This document shows positions 17,801-32,800 of a stretch of DNA of 64,000 nt, one piece after another. The position numbers and the translations under genes are program-made. Positions within the stretch are counted from its first letter, which is position 1; each line of letters opens with the position of its first letter. Under the pieces are notes generated by a model. It did no database searches. It was given only the letters and a program-made list of their open reading frames with translations, and was not told the origin of the DNA. Source of the DNA: Verrucomicrobiaceae bacterium (lineage in GTDB: Bacteria; Verrucomicrobiota; Verrucomicrobiia; Verrucomicrobiales; Verrucomicrobiaceae); the NCBI GenBank assembly GCA_019694165.1, contig JAIBCL010000014.1, positions 1-64,000 on the forward strand, written 5' to 3'.

Positions 17801-20800
17801 CGATGAAATTGAAGGTGCCGGTGACGGTGCTGTTGCCGGAGATGGTGCCCGTGCTCGCGGAGAGCGTCATGCCGGTCGGCAGGGAGCCGGAGAACAGGGT
17901 CCAGACATACGGCGCGGTGCCGCCTGACGCACTGAAGGCGGCGGTGTAAGTCGTGCCGACGGTGTAGTTCGCCAGCGTGGCCGGCGTGATGGTGATCGGC
18001 GGCGGAGCGATCTTGATGGTGCCGCTGAACAGGCCATACACACCGCCCGCATCCACACCGCGCACGGTGATGGGGAAATCACCGTTCACGCTGGGCGTGC
18101 CGGAGATCTGACCAGCAGCGCTCATCGTCAAGCCCGTCGGCAGATTGCCGGAAACCAAGGTGAAGGTGTAAGGCGCGGTGCCGCCCGACGGGACGAACTG
18201 ATGGCTGTAGGCGATGCCTTGCCCGCCCGCTGCCATGGTGTCAGGCGTGAACGTGAGCGAGGGCGGCGTGACGGACAGTGTGTACGTCGCGAGTCCCGTG
18301 AGTCCGTTCATGTCCGTGGCACGCAAGCCGAAGAAGAAGTTGCCGGCCACTGTCGGCACGCCGCTGATGGCTCCGCCGGTGGTCATCGTCAGGCCCGGAG
18401 GCAGCGAGCCGGCGACAATGGCCCATGTGTATGGCGCGGTGCCGCCGCTGCCGACGAACTGATTGCTGTAGGCCGCGGTGAACATGCCGATCGGCAGCGT
18501 CAACGGCGTGATGTTGATCTGCGGCGGCACGACGGTGAGCGAGTAGCTCTGCAGGCCATAGGAGGATCCCGAGCCATTGGCGCGCAGGATGAAGTTGTAA
18601 GTGCCCGGCGTCGTCGGCGTGCCGGTGACATTGCCCGAAGTCGAGCCGAGGTTCAGCCCTGGCGGGAACTGGCCTGACACGACCGACCACACAAACGGAC
18701 CGGTGCCCGTGGAGCTGAAGGTGAGTCCCGTGGTCAGGCCGACGGTGAGCGCAGGCGGATTGGCCGGGGAGATGGTGAGCGTCGGCGGATTGATGTTCAC
18801 GGAGTAGTTTGCCGAGCCGGTCGAGCCGTAGCTGTCGGTCGCCAGCACGGTGAATGTGAAGGTGCCCGCCGTCGTAGGCTGTCCGGTCAGCGCGCCTGTG
18901 GACGAAGACAAATTGAGGCCCGGTGGCAGCGTGCCGGACACCTTTTGCCAGGTGTATGGTGCCGTGCCGCCGGCTGCATTGAAGCTCGTGTTATACGAAG
19001 CATAGCGCGAGCCGTCGGGAAGGCTCAGCGGGCCGATGTTGATCGTGGCCGCAGTGAACGAGAGCGTGTAGTTCACCGAGGCAAACGCGCCGTTCGCATC
19101 CGTCGCTCTCACCGCAAAGGTCGAGCTGGCGGTCGAGGCAGGAGTGCCGCTGATGATGCCGGAGCCGGAGAGCGAGAGGCCGCTCGGCAGCGCGCCCGAC
19201 GTGACAGCCCAGGTATAGGGCGAGGTGCCGCCGCTCGCGGTCAGCGTGGCCGTGTAGGCCGCACCCACAGGACCGGATGACAGGCTGGCCGGTGTGATGT
19301 TGATGACGGCGGAAGGTTTCAGCCCGAGGTCGATGGTGAGGTTCACGTTGGCGTCCTCTGCATTGTCGCTGGTGACGTCGGTGCCGGCTTCCTTGCCGCT
19401 GGCGTCGGTGGGCTGCGTGCCGACGGTCATTGTGAAGGTGCCGGTGGACACGCCGATCGTTGACGGACTGGCACTCACCAGCGCATCCTGGTTCAGGTTG
19501 TCGTCAAATCCCGTGCCGGTGATGATGGTGGCGTTGTAAGGCGCGAGCGCAGCACCGCTGCCGAATGCGGCAGGAGGAATGCGCAGCTTGTAAGGACCGC
19601 CCGGCGGCACCCAGAGCAGGAAGGTGCCGCTCGCGCTCGTGACCGTGGAACCGACCACCACTTCCGATCCGGTGACCGGCACATAAACGGCATCCACCGT
19701 GATGCCCGGCAGCACCTGATCAACGCCAGCGGTGTAGGAACCGTTCGCATCCAGGTCCTTGAAGACGAGGTTCCCCATGCCGAGGCGCGTGGCGAAGCCA
19801 AAGTCCACGGTCAGATTCACATCGCTGTCGGTCGCGTCGTCCGTCGTGCCTTCGAACCCGCCCTCCTGTGTGCCAGCAGGCGCGCCGCCAACCGCCACGG
19901 TGAATGTCGGGCAACTGATGCCGTTGACTTCCGGTGCCTGGTCGTCGATGCCGTCCTCGCCCGCATTGTCATCGTTCGGCGATGCGGCGGACTGGTTCCC
20001 CATCAGGGAAATCTTCCGGTGGAGCACGCCGCCGGACTGGAAGTTCGACGCCGGGATGTGCACGAAGTAACTGCCCGGCGTGACGCTGGTGAAGAGATAC
20101 TTCCCGTCAGCACCGGTGGCCTGCGTCTGGACCGGAGCGGTATTGGCCGGATTTGCGCCGGCGCTGAACAGTTTCACGCTCACACCGGAGGCACCCTCGC
20201 CGGAATTGTACTTCCCGTCGCCGTTCGCATCGACAAAGACCATGTTCCCGATGCCGAGCGAAACCGGACGCAAACCGAAATCGACGGCAAGGTTCACGTT
20301 CGCATCCTCGGCGTTGTCGGATGTCTTGTCAGTGCCAGTCTCGCCGGCAGCATCTGTCGGCTGTGCCGCCGTCAGGTCGATGGTCGCGGTAAGCACGCCC
20401 GTGCTCGTGATGTTCGCGGCGGGCACGGCATCCTGGCCGAGATCGTCGTCCACCGCATTCGTCACGGCGGATGCCTGATGATTGGCAAAGACCGCGCCGG
20501 CGGCGAAGAAGGAGGCCGGGATGCGGAACTTGAACTGCCCTGGCGGGAGATACATCAGGTAGCGACCTCCATTGGCCGTCGTGGCGCTCGTGACAACGGT
20601 GGTTCCCGTGGAATCGAGGGCTTCGACGACGACACCGTCGATGCACGAGTCCGTACCGGCCGTGTATCTGCCGTCGGAGTTCACGTCGCGGAAGACGAGA
20701 TTGCCCACTCCCATGCGATTCACGAATCCGAAGTCGATGGTGAGATTGCCGTTGGCATCGTTCGCATCATCCGAGGCTCCATCGACACCACCTTCGGCCG

Positions 20801-23800
20801 CGCCGGTGGGCGCGCCGCCCACAGAGAGGGCGATGACGCCGCTGCTGATGCCCACCTGCTCAGGGTTGTATGCATCGACACCATCCTCGCCGAGATTGTC
20901 ATCGAGATTCGCCGCGGTCTGATTGCCCGGCACCGAGAGCTTGTGGAAGAGCGGCCCCGGTCCCGGCGGACCACCGTTGAGGCTTATGTTGTCTTTGAAG
21001 TTGTCCGCGGCGACGTGGACAATGTAATTGCCGGGCATCAGGCCGCCGAAGACATACTTGCCGCCGTTGGCCGTGAAGGTCTGCGCCACGGGCGTGGCCG
21101 TGTTTCCGGTGCTGGTAAGAAGCAGCATCCACACGCCGTCCACCCCTTCGCCGGAGTCGTAGTGGCCGTTGTTGTTGGCGTCCATGAAGACGACATTTCC
21201 GACGCTGAGACTGCCCACCGGCTGTGTGCCGCCACTGAAGCCGAAGTCGATGGTGAGATCACCATTGGCATCGTCCGCATCATCATCATAACGGGCCGCG
21301 CCGCTCTCGCTGAATATGTTGAGACGCTCCGCGCCATAGGTGAGCTGGAAGGGTATGGAGTTGATGCCCGTGCTGGTGAGCGTGGTGCTGTCGATGCCGT
21401 CCTCGCCCATGTCATCATCCGCGCCGTCGTCGATGCCGAAGCCGGGCAGCGAAGCGGCCCCCGCCAGCGGTCCGCCCGTCTGGAATGCCGAGGCCGGAAT
21501 GTGCAGGTAGTAGTAACCCTCGGCGTAAGTCTCGAGCATGAATGTGCCCTGCTGGTTGGTGACCATCTCGTCCACCGGCGTGGCGGTGGCGTAGTTGTCC
21601 CCCTGCTTGAAGAGCTGCACGGTCACGCCCACCACGCCCACGTCGGACGTGGCGCTGAACTTCTTGTCACCGTTGAGATCCTTGAAGACCAGATTTCCGA
21701 CATAGAGCGGCGTCGGCGTGAATCCGAGGTCGATGGTCAGGTCGCTGTTGGCATCGTCCGCATCGTCGCTCGTCGAATCGTAGCCGTGTTCGGTTCCCGT
21801 CCCGGTGCCGGTCGGCGCCTGACCGGCGGCCACGGTGAACTGCGCGGTCTGCACGCCGGCGGTGGTGGGATTGGTGTTGTCCAGGCCGTTTTCATTCACG
21901 TCATCGTCACCCGCCGCATTTGCACCCGCCACATCGGTGGAGGAGCGCAGGTTTGCGAGGGCCGCACCAGTCACGAACTGCGTCTCGGCCACGCGCACAT
22001 AGTAGGTGCCCGGGGCGACGCAGAACTTGTAGAGGCCGCCGTTGCTCGTGGTCCAGTCACCCACGGGTTTGGTGTTGTCCGCCGTGGACCAGAGCTGCAC
22101 GACAACGCCGTCGATGCCCGTCTCGGTGGAGGAATCGAAGCGGCCGTTGTCGTTCGTGTCCTTGAAGACAAGGTTGCCGATGCAGATCTGCGGGACAAAG
22201 CCGAAGTCGATGGTCATGTTCGTGTGCTGATCCTTGGCGTCGTCATCGCCGCCGCCGAGGCCGGCTTCGGCGGTGCCCGTCGGCTGGCCGCCTGCGGCAA
22301 GATTGAACGGCGCGGAGAAGACGCCGTAAATCTGCGGCTGGATCTCGTCGATGCCGTCCTCGCCCGTGTTGTCGTCACCGAATGTCTGCGCGCCCGGGAT
22401 GCTCGCCTGACGGTAGAGCGGCTTGCCAGAGGCAAACTCAGTCTGCGGAATGTGCACGTAGTAATAGGCTGGCTGCAGATTGCTGAAGAGATAGCGGCCT
22501 TGAGAGTTCGTCGTCGTGACCGCCACCGGCGCGTCGAAGCCTGGCGTGGTGCCGTTCAGGTAGATTTCCACCGTGACTCCTGCCACCCCTTCGCCGGAGT
22601 CGGCGTGGCCGTTGTTGTTCGTGTCGATGAAAACCAGATTGCCAACTCCGACCGGGCTGTAGAAGCCGAAGTCAACAGTCATGTCGCCATTGTCATCATC
22701 CGCCGCATCGAGGAAGGCGCCGGCACCGAGCTCGCTGTCGATGTCCGTGGCCTCCCCGTCGGTGGCGAGCACGATGGTGGCAGAACTGATGCCGGTGGTG
22801 GCAGGCGTGGCGGAGTCGATGCCGTTTTCGCCGCCGACGATGTTGTCATCGACCTGGTCGTCTCCACCGTTGCCGGGGATGGACTCCCAGCCGGCCAGCG
22901 GCTTGCCCGTGCCAAACTCACTGGCGGGGATGTGCACGAAGTAGCTGCCAGGTTGGAGATTGGCGAAGAGATAGAAGCCGTCCCCGAACGTGGTGGTGGT
23001 GCTCACCGGAGTTCCTGAGAGCGGATTCACGCCTGCGGCAAAGAGCTTGACCTTCACACCGTTCTTGCCCTCGCCCTCGTCATAGACGCCGTTGCCGTTC
23101 TGGTCGCAGAACACGAGATTCCCGATCATCACCGAGTTCGGATCGGCCGCCATGAAGCCGAAGTCGATGGTGAGGTTGACGTTGTTGTCATCGAGGTTGT
23201 CAGAAGTGTGGTCGGAGCCGGTTTCCCCCGTGGCGTCAGTCGGCGCCGTGTTGTCCGAGAGCACGAACGTGGCCGAGTGGACGCCATTGACCGAAGGCGT
23301 GGCCTCGTCGATCCCGTCCTCGCCAGCATCGTCATCTCCCGAGGTCTGTGAGCCGATGAGCGACACAGCACCGAGCAGCGGCTTGTCCGGCCCGAACTCG
23401 CTGGCAGGAATGTTCACGAAGTATGTTCCAGAAGGCAGATAACCGAAGATATAGTGGCCGCCATTCGACGTGGTGGTGGTGAAGATCGGCACGCTCAAAC
23501 CGGGCGTCTGGCCCTGGCGGTAAAGCTCCACGGTCACATCATCGACACCCTCGCCGACATCGAAGTGGCCGTTTCCGTTGGCATCCATGAAGACCAGATT
23601 GCCCACGCCCACGGGGCTCTGGAAGCCGAAGTCAATGGTAAGGTCCGTGGCAGCATCCGTCAGATTGTCGCTCGCTGCATCGATGCCCGTCTCGCCGTTC
23701 TGATCGGTGGGCGCCTGTCCGGCATAGAGGTTCACCACATTCGACGAAATGCCCGTGGCGGTCATGTCGGGCACGTCGATGCCGTTCTCGCCCACGTCGT

Positions 23801-26800
23801 CGTCCCCGCTGAGACCCTCGGGCACGCTCACCTTGCCATGGAGCGGTCCGCCGCCCTGGAACATCGCCTCCGGGATATGCACCACATAGGAGCCCGGACG
23901 CATGTTGTAGAACAGGTACTTGCCCCCGCTCGCCGTGACCGTGGTCTCGACCGGCGCATCCACGCCGATGGTCTGCGTGGTCCGGTACAGTTCGACTGTC
24001 ACGCCGTCGATGCCCTCGCCGGCATCAGCGCGACCATTGGTGTTGGAGTCATTGAAGACCAGGTTCCCGATGCCGACCGGTCGGTACACGCCGATGTCCA
24101 CCGTCAGGTTGTACTGGTCATCGGTCGCATCGTCGGAAGTCTTGTCCGTTCCAGTCTCGATGCCCGAGTTTGTCGGCGCGCTGTGTTTCGTCATCACCAC
24201 TGTGCCGGTGCTCAGGCCGGTGATCGACGGCTGCGGCGCATCGATGCTGTCCTCGCCGACATCATCGTCTCCTCCCTGCACTCCTGGGGAGCTTGACGTG
24301 CCGCGCAGCAGTCCGCTCGTGCCGAACTCGGAAGCCGGGATGTGCACGAAGTAGTGTCCTTCCCAAATGTAGGGGAAGAGGTACTTGCCGCCGCCCGCCG
24401 TCACCGTGGTGAGGAGCGGTGAATCGACTCCCGGAATCTGGCCCTCGTGATAGAGTTCGACAGTGATGCCGTCCCTGCCTTCGCTCGGATCGGCGAAGCC
24501 GTTGCCGTTGAGATCCTCAAAGACAAGGTTGCCGATGCCCAGCTCGCCCGGCTCCACGAAGCCGAAGTCCACCGTCATGTCACCGTCGGAATCGTTGACG
24601 TAGTCGTCGATGTCACCGCCACGGCCCTTCTCGGTGCCGGTAATGGCATTGCCCGTGGGCTCCGTGCCCGGTGCGAGGTGGATCATCGGACTATAGGTCA
24701 CTGAGCCAGCGCCGCCTGGCTGGATGCCGTTGTCGTCATCGTCGATGTTGCTGTCCGTGGCCACAGTCACCGGACTGCTGAATCCGGACCCCTGCAGCGG
24801 CATGCCCGAGGCAAAGTTCGATGCGGAAATGCGGAGCTGGTAGTCACCGCCCACTTCGCCGGAGAAGTAGTAGTGGCCGTTCGTGTCGGTGAATGTCCAG
24901 CCGAGCAGGAGTTCCGCGCCGTTGGCCGTGTTCCCGTCCGTGTCCTTCCACAGCTCGACACGCACGCCTGGAATACCCGGCTCGCCGGCGTCGGCGATGC
25001 CGTTCGCATTCAGGTCGCTCCATACCAGGCTGCCGATGGCGCAGGTGCGCGCGGCCGGCATCGTGAACTTGCCAAAGGTGATGTCGCGCGCCCCGGGCCA
25101 GATTTCATTGTTCGGACCCGGCGGCGTCGGGATGGGCACTTCGTAGAAGTTCACCGTACCGTTCGGCGCGCCGACGGGGTCCACTTTGAGCATGCACGCG
25201 CTGGAGTAGGTGCCGCCTATCACCGGGCGCGCCCATGAGTAACCGGCGATGTAAAGCTTCCCATCATACGGACTTACCACGATGTCACGGGTGTCCACTC
25301 CGCCCTTGCCGGCGCTGTCGATGTCCGCCACGAGCTGCGGCGCGCCGGGCGCGGCTGGATTGGAGAGATTGATGCTGAAGACCTCGCCGTCGGTGCGGTT
25401 GATGCCGTAGAGCGTGCTGCCGCGGATGGCGATGCCGCTGACCAGCGCGATGGGCTGTCCACCCGGCGCGAGATTCACCAGCTGCGTGTCATTCACGATG
25501 GTGTTCATGAATGCGCCCGTCACCGCGTTGTAGCGGCGCACTTCGCGCAGCGTGCCGTATTGCACGACGAGGTAAATGTTGCCATCGGGGCCGAAATTGA
25601 TGTCTTCCACGCCGCCCTGGCTGATGAAAGTGTAGGGCGCACTGCCGATGGGCTGGCCCGCGGTGGCACTTGCCGGACCATAGAAACGCACGATGCGGTT
25701 TCCGTTGCCATCGACCACGTAGAAGTTGCCGTCCGGACCGAATGTGAAGACCGGCAGCAGCGAGACGCCAGGCGTGTTGGTCAATGCGGTGCCCAGATCG
25801 GCGCCTGCCGGGCTGATCTTGCGTATATTGCTCGCGCCGTAGTGTGCCACGTACCAGTTGCCGTCGGGGCCGAGTTCGATGCTGTAAGGCACGTCACCCC
25901 AGTCGCCATTGCCCTGGCTGTGGCTGGTGCCGAACGGATGGATCAGCGAGGACCCGAAATGCCCGTCCGAAGGATCGAAGACCTGCACGCCGTCGTCATG
26001 TGATGCGGAAATGAAGGCCTTGGGCACGACGTTCAGGAGGCCGAAATCGACGGTGTTGTCGGTGTACGTGCTGCCGCCGCTGCCAGGTTCTGTCGCTGGC
26101 GAGAGAGTGATGACCGGGCAGTAAATCGCGCCAGCATCGACCTGCTGGCCGTTGTCATCATCGTCCACGCCGTTGTCGCTGAAAACGGTGCTCGAACTGG
26201 AGAGCGGATAGGCCGTCGGCGGCGTCGGGATGCGCACGCAGTAGCTGCCCGGGATCAGCTTCGTGAATGCGTAGGCACCGGTGCCGGAGGTCGTAGTCGT
26301 CGTGATGCGGGCGTCGTCGGTGCCGCCGAGTTTTCCATCCGCGCCGACGTTCCAAAGCTCGAGCGACACGCCGCTGACGCCGGTCTCCGCCGCATCCTTC
26401 AAGCCGTTGTCGTTCGCGTCGTTCCACACAAGGTTCCCGATGTTCATGCCGACGAAGAGGCCGAAGTCGATGGTCATGTCCGTGTCGGGATCGGTGTCAC
26501 CGTCGGTCGTCGGCTCGGCACCCTGCGCGAGGTCGATGACGGGGCTGTAAATGGCCGTGTCAGCACCGCCGGGCTGCGCGCCGTTGTTGTCGTTGTTCAC
26601 CTGGTCGTCGTTCACATCGACGTTCGCGCCAGTGAGCGGGTAACCGGCAGGCGGGGTAACTTTCACGTAGTACTTGCCGGGCGGCAGGTTGATGAACTGA
26701 TACGCGCCGGTGCTGGTGGTGGTGAAGTTCGCGCCGACCTGCACGTCCGTGGCCGGGCCGCTGCCGCCGATGGCATTGTCAGATCCTGGATTGAAGAGCT

Positions 26801-29800
26801 GGATCACCGCCCCGCTGACCCCGGACTCCGCCGTGTCCTTCACGCCGTTGTAATTCGCGTCATTGAACACCAGGTCGCCCAGCTTGAGCGACTTCACCGT
26901 CATGGTGTAGGTCTTCGGCGTTGCGCAGCCGTAGATGTCCGTCGCGCTGGCGGTGAAGGTGTTCGTGCCTGCCGTGGTGGGCGTGCCGGAGATGACGCCG
27001 CCCGCGGTAAGTGTCAAACCCGCCGGCAGACTGCCCGTGGTGACGGCCCAGGTGTAAGGTGCATTGCCTCCCGATGCCGAGAGCGTCTGCGAGAAGGCCA
27101 CGTTCACATAGGCGTTCGGCATGGTGGCCGGTGTGACGGTCACCGTCGGGCAGACCATGCTGAAGGAGTAGTTCCGGGTGTTCGTGCAACTGTTTGCATC
27201 CGTGGCACGGATGGTGATGGACGCACTTGCCGCCGCAGTGGGCGTGCCGCTGAGCACGCCGGTGGCCGTGTCGAAGGTGAGACCCGCGGGCAGCGTGCCG
27301 CTGATGAGTGAGAGCGTGTAAGGCGCCGTGCCACCGCCAGCGGAGATGGTCTGGGAGTAAGCGGTGCCCACCGTGCCATTTGGCAACGATGCGGGCGAGA
27401 AAGTAATCGTCGGGCACACGACCGTCAGCGTGTAACCGGTGCTCACAAGACAGCCCGCTGCATCGAGAGCGCGCACGGTGATGTTGTAGGGACCGGGTGC
27501 ACCGGTCGGCGCGCCGCTGAGCACGCCTGCGGTCGAGAGCGACATGCCGGCCGGCAGCGATCCGCCCGAAATGCTCCAAGTGTAAGGAGAGGTGCCCCCC
27601 GCTGCCGTAAAGCTCTGACTGTAAGCCGCAAACTGCGTGGCATTCGAGAGCGCAGCCGGTGACATGCTCAGGCCCGGGCACAGGATGTTCATCGTGTAGC
27701 TGCGCGTGCCTTGGCAGGAGTTCGCATCGCTGGCACGCAGGGTGAAATTGAAGCTGCCCACCACCGTGGCATTGCCGCTGAGCACACCACCGGCGGAGAG
27801 CGTGAGGCCCGTGGGCAACGCGCCCGCCGACACGGCCCATGTGTACGGCGCAGTGCCGCCGCTGGCAGTGACCGTCTGATTGTAGGCCACATACTGCACC
27901 GAGTCCGGCAGCGACGCGGGCGCCACGTCGATGGTGGGGCAGTTCACCGTAAAGGTGTAGGCGCGGGTGCCAGCGCAATTGAAGGCATCCACGGCACGCA
28001 CGGTGAACGAATACGCCGCGGAAGGCGCTCCGGTCGGCGTGCCGCTGATCACACCGGCGGAAGACATGGTCATGCCCACTGGCAGCGCTCCCGCACTGAT
28101 GGCGTAGGTGTAAGGCGCCGTGCCGCCGGAAGCGGTCACCGACTGCGCCGCATACGCTGCATATTGCGTGGCCGCAGGCAGTGTCGTGGGATTCACCGCG
28201 ACGACCGGGCAGCCCACGGTGAGGGAGTAGGCCTTCGAGCCGGAGCAATTGTTCGCGTCCGTTGCCTGCACCGTAAAGTTGTACGTGCCGGGTGCTCCCG
28301 TCGGCGTACCGGAGACCACGCCGCCGGACGAGAGGGTGATTCCCGTCGGCAAGGTGCCGCTGAGAAGCGACCATGTGTATGGCGAAGTGCCGCCGCTCAC
28401 CGCAAGCGTGCGCGTGTAAGCCGTGTACTGAGTGGCGGCCGTGAGCGGCGACGCCGTGGTGATCGAGACCGTCGGGCATTGCACATTGAGCGTCACATTC
28501 AGCGTGCCCACGCAACTGTTCACATCGGCCGCGCGCAGCGTGAAGGTGTAGTTTCCGGGCACCGCGGCCGCACCCGGCGTGCCTGAGATCACGCCCGCCG
28601 CAGAGATCGTCAGCCCTGAGGGCAGCGCGCCGCTGCTTACCGACCAGGAATAAGGCGCCGTGCCACCCGCCGCTGACATCGCCTGGTTGTAAGCCGTGTA
28701 TTGCGTCGCCGCAGGCACTGTCGTCGGCGTGATCGTGATGGCCGGGCAGACCACCACGAGTGAGAGAGCCTGCGTGCTCGTACAGCCCAGGCTGTCGCGC
28801 GCCTGCACGGTAAAGTTGAACGTGCCGGGCGCGGAGGTCGGCGTCCCCGAAAGCTGACCCGCCGAGGACAGGCTCATGCCCGTGGGCAGACTGCCTGCGG
28901 TGACAAACCACACGTAAGGCGCCGCGCCCCCCGTGGCAGACATCGCCTGATTGTAGCTCGCGTACTGCGTGGCATTGGACAGCGTCGTAGGCGCGATGGC
29001 GATCGTCGGGCACGCGCGCAGGCCGAAGTCGATGGTGTTCTCTGAATTGCCCGTGCCTGAGGAACCAGGCTCGCCGCCCGCCGTGAGCGTGATGATCGGG
29101 CTGGTGACCACATTGCCCACGCCGCCCGGCTGGATGCCGTTGCTGTCGTTGTCCACGCCGTTGTCGGAGTTCACCGCCACGGCGCTGACCAGAGGCGTCG
29201 GCGCGGGCGCATTGAAGCGGACGTAGTACTTGCCCGGCGTGTACACTTGGAAGCTGTAGATGCCCGACGCATTCGTCGAGGTGGTGTCCACGATGGTGTC
29301 CGCATCCGCGCCCGTACCGCCGATGGCATTGTCGGCGCCGGGAGAAAGCAGATTCACAGAGATGCCGCTGATGCCAGACTCGCCGCCATCTTTCAGGCCG
29401 TTGTTGTTCACGTCATTCCAAACAAGATTGCCGGCCGTGATGCCGGTGAAGAGACCGAAGTCCACCGTGTAGTCCGTGCTGGCATCCGTGTCGCCATCCG
29501 TGATGGACTCGGCGGTCGGACGCAGATCGACGACAGGGCTGTAAAGCGGCGTGCCGATGCCGCCTGGCTGGGCGCCGTTGTTGTCATTGTTCACACCATT
29601 GTCCAGTGTGACGGGCACGCCGCTCGTCACGGGATAGCTCGGCGGCGGGGTCACTTTCACGTAGTACTTGCCGGGTGCCAGCTTGGTGAATGCATAACTG
29701 CCCGTGACCGATGTGACCACACTCACGCCCACCTGTGTGTCGGCGTCCGCCCCGCTGCCGCCGATGGCATTGTCTGCACCGGGTGTGTAGATCTGCACCG

Positions 29801-32800
29801 TCGCACCAGAGATGCCGGCTTCCGAGGTATCTTTGACTCCGTTGTTGTTCGTGTCGTTCCACACCAGGTTCCCGATGCTCACTGACGGCGCGTCAAAACT
29901 GGCGAAGATGATTTCCTTCGGCCCCTGCAGCCCCGTGATGAAGTCGCTAATGTAGGCGCCGGTGGCACCGTTGAATTTCAGCACCTTGCCGCTGCCGAGG
30001 CCGCACACATACAAGTTCCCATCGGGTCCGAACTTCATGCCCGTGAACATTCCCGCCCCGGCGTAAGGCGCCACGAACTCGCTGACAAACGCACCCGTGC
30101 CGCCATCGTAGCGATCCACCACATTCGCCACGTCGAAAGACACATACAAGTCACCGCTCGGTCCGAACACCAGCGACCGGATGCCACTGTGCGTACCCGT
30201 GCGGTCCATGCCGGTGGTAAATTCGTCAATGATCGCGCCCGTCGTCGGATTCAGGCGCAGGATGCGCTGGTTGCTCGTGTCCCCCACATAAAGCAGTCCG
30301 TCCGGCCCGATCGTGACGGCTTGTCCGGTCGCCCACCAGTTGTTGCCTGTCGGCGGCGGCCACGAGTTCTCGCCAACATAGGCTCCCGAGGTGTCATAGC
30401 GGCGGACCTTGTCGAAGGCCACGACGTTGAGTGTTGTGGAATCGGGACTCCAGGCCACGCCATTTGGCTGGCTGAGTCCACCCAGGCCCGAACTGACAAA
30501 CGTGTTCACGAACGCACCGGTCGTGGGATCGAATCGCAGCACGGAATTGAGCGAACCGGTGCTGCCGTTGGTACCGCTGCTGGTGACATACAGTTTGTTG
30601 TCACTGCCGATGATCATGCCATACGGACCGTTCATCCCCGCAGTGGTGGTGTCCATCGGACCCATCTCGGTGCCGGTGAGCGTGAAGGTGCGCACGGTGT
30701 TGTCATTGAAGCAGGACACGATCACGCTGCCCACGGCAGGCAACGGCGCGGTCTTCACGCCGAAGTCCACCGTCATGTTGCCGTTGTTGTCGTCCGCATC
30801 GTCTATCCACTCATAGATGCCCACCTCACCCGTGGGCTCGGAGTCGTTGGTCAGGGTGATGAGCGGGCTGGAGATGCCATTGGTCGCCGGCGAAGCATTG
30901 TCCACACCGCTGTCGCCGCCTGTCACATCGTCATCGAGCGCATCATCGACCGGCGCGGCCGGACTGATCGACTCCGTATTATACAGCGGCTTGCCAGGAC
31001 CGAACTCGGACGAAGGAATGCGCACATAGTAGCTGCCCGGGGTTAGTCCCGTGAACGAATACATGCCCTTGAACAGGCTCGATGTCGTGGTGCTCTGGAG
31101 ATACACACCGCTCGAACTCAACAGCTCCACGCGCACGCCGCCCACGCCTTCACCGGGATTGTACTTGCCGTTGTCGTTCAGGTCATTGAAGACCACGCTG
31201 CCGACGGAGACGTACACAGGGCGCAGGCCGATGTCGATGGTGTTGTCCGTGTTCGTGCCGAATGGCATCAGCAGCGTTCCCGGCTCCGTGAGCCCCGAGA
31301 GCGTGAAGATCACGGTGTACACAGGTGCGCCCGCCGATGCCTGCGTCACACCGTTGTTGTCGGCATCCACGCCGTTGTCGCTGTTCGTCGAGATGCTGCT
31401 GACGAGCGGATGGGTCAGGGGCGGTGTCACCTTGATGTAGTACTTCCCATTGCCCAGGCCCGTGAAGCTGTAGGCACCGCTCGCCGCCGTCGTGACCGGG
31501 GATCCCACCGTCGCATCGTCTCCGTCGCCAATGACCAGATTCGTCGTCGAGTAAAGCTGGAGCGAAGCCCCTGCCACTCCTGCCTCTCCGGAGTCGAGCA
31601 CGCCGTTGTTGTTGTCGTCGCTGAACACCAGGTTCCCCACCGTGAGCGACGGACCGAAGCCGAAGTCGATGGACATCTCATTGTTCGATGTCCCCGCGCT
31701 GCCCGGCTCGGTGTTGAAGGCGAGGTTGATCACCGGGCTGTGCACCATCGTGCCCGCTCCGCCGGGCTGGATGCCGTTGTTGTCATTGTCCACTCCGTTG
31801 TCCAGCGTCACCGGCGTGCCGCTGCTCCTGTTCCAGTTCGCATCGACGGAAGGAATCTTGACGAAATACTTTCCGGCATTCAGCCCAAAGAAGAGGTAGT
31901 AGCCGTTCGCGTCTGTCACCGTTGTCTGCAGCACTGAGTCGTCACCTGTGTTGGCAGTGTTGTCGGCGCCCGGCGAGCACAATTGCACTGTCAGCCCGCC
32001 CAGACCGGGCTCGCGCGGATTCTTCACTCCGTTGTTGTTAGCGTCGGCGAAGACGAAATCACCGATGGACAAGGACGGCGTCGTGCAGCTCATGCTGCCG
32101 TTGAGAAACACGTTGTCGATGCTCAGGTGCCCGTTTGCATCACCGCCCCAGAAGTAGAACTCGACGAGGAACGACTTGCCTGCGAGACCCGATCCACTGG
32201 GCAGGGCCACCGCACCGTTGTTGAAGCTCGTCCATGCCAGGTTCTCGGAGTACCAGGCGTTCGCCGAGGCGAGCGTGAAGGTGTCCGTCCACGCCGTCTT
32301 GTAGGCGGTGCCCTCCTTCCAGGTGATGAACGCCCTGCCCTGCACCGGCGCCGTCGTCTCATTGCGCATCACGTCGAAGTTGATGTTGCCGATGGTGCCG
32401 CTCGTGGTCGGATTCAAGTCAAAGCGAATCCACAGGCTGTCTGGCCGCTGCACCAGACTGCTGCGCACGCTTTCATAAGTCGAGTCGTAAGTCGCATCCC
32501 AGTCGCGCATCATGCGGCTCATCGTGCCGGAACGCATGGGGCCGTTGCCGGCCGGTTCGGTGATATCGGCCAGACCGTTCAGGTCATCTTCGACCTGGAT
32601 CTTTGCGGCTGACACGATGCATGGATCCCGCAGGCTCGGCGGCACGGGCAGACCGCCGCTGGCGGTGTTCATGTCGTACTCGAGAATATTCGGCCCCGGT
32701 GCCGGCACCGCCCGGAAGGCAAAGTCAATCGTGTTGTCGATGTCGCCCGTGCCGGACGACCCCGGCTCGGTGCCGCCAGAGAGCGTGATGACGGGGCTGT

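Noticed and set aside
20019..23018. 999-codon open frame on the plus strand opposite giant 1
   Set aside because: It mirrors the codon bias of the real minus-strand gene. Its product is low-complexity (R, H, V, D, A) with no domain, and it crosses module boundaries.
26860..29013. 717-codon frame on the minus strand in another phase of giant 1
   Set aside because: It is a frame shadow: the repeats are meaningful only in the giant frame, and this product repeats the same shadow pattern.
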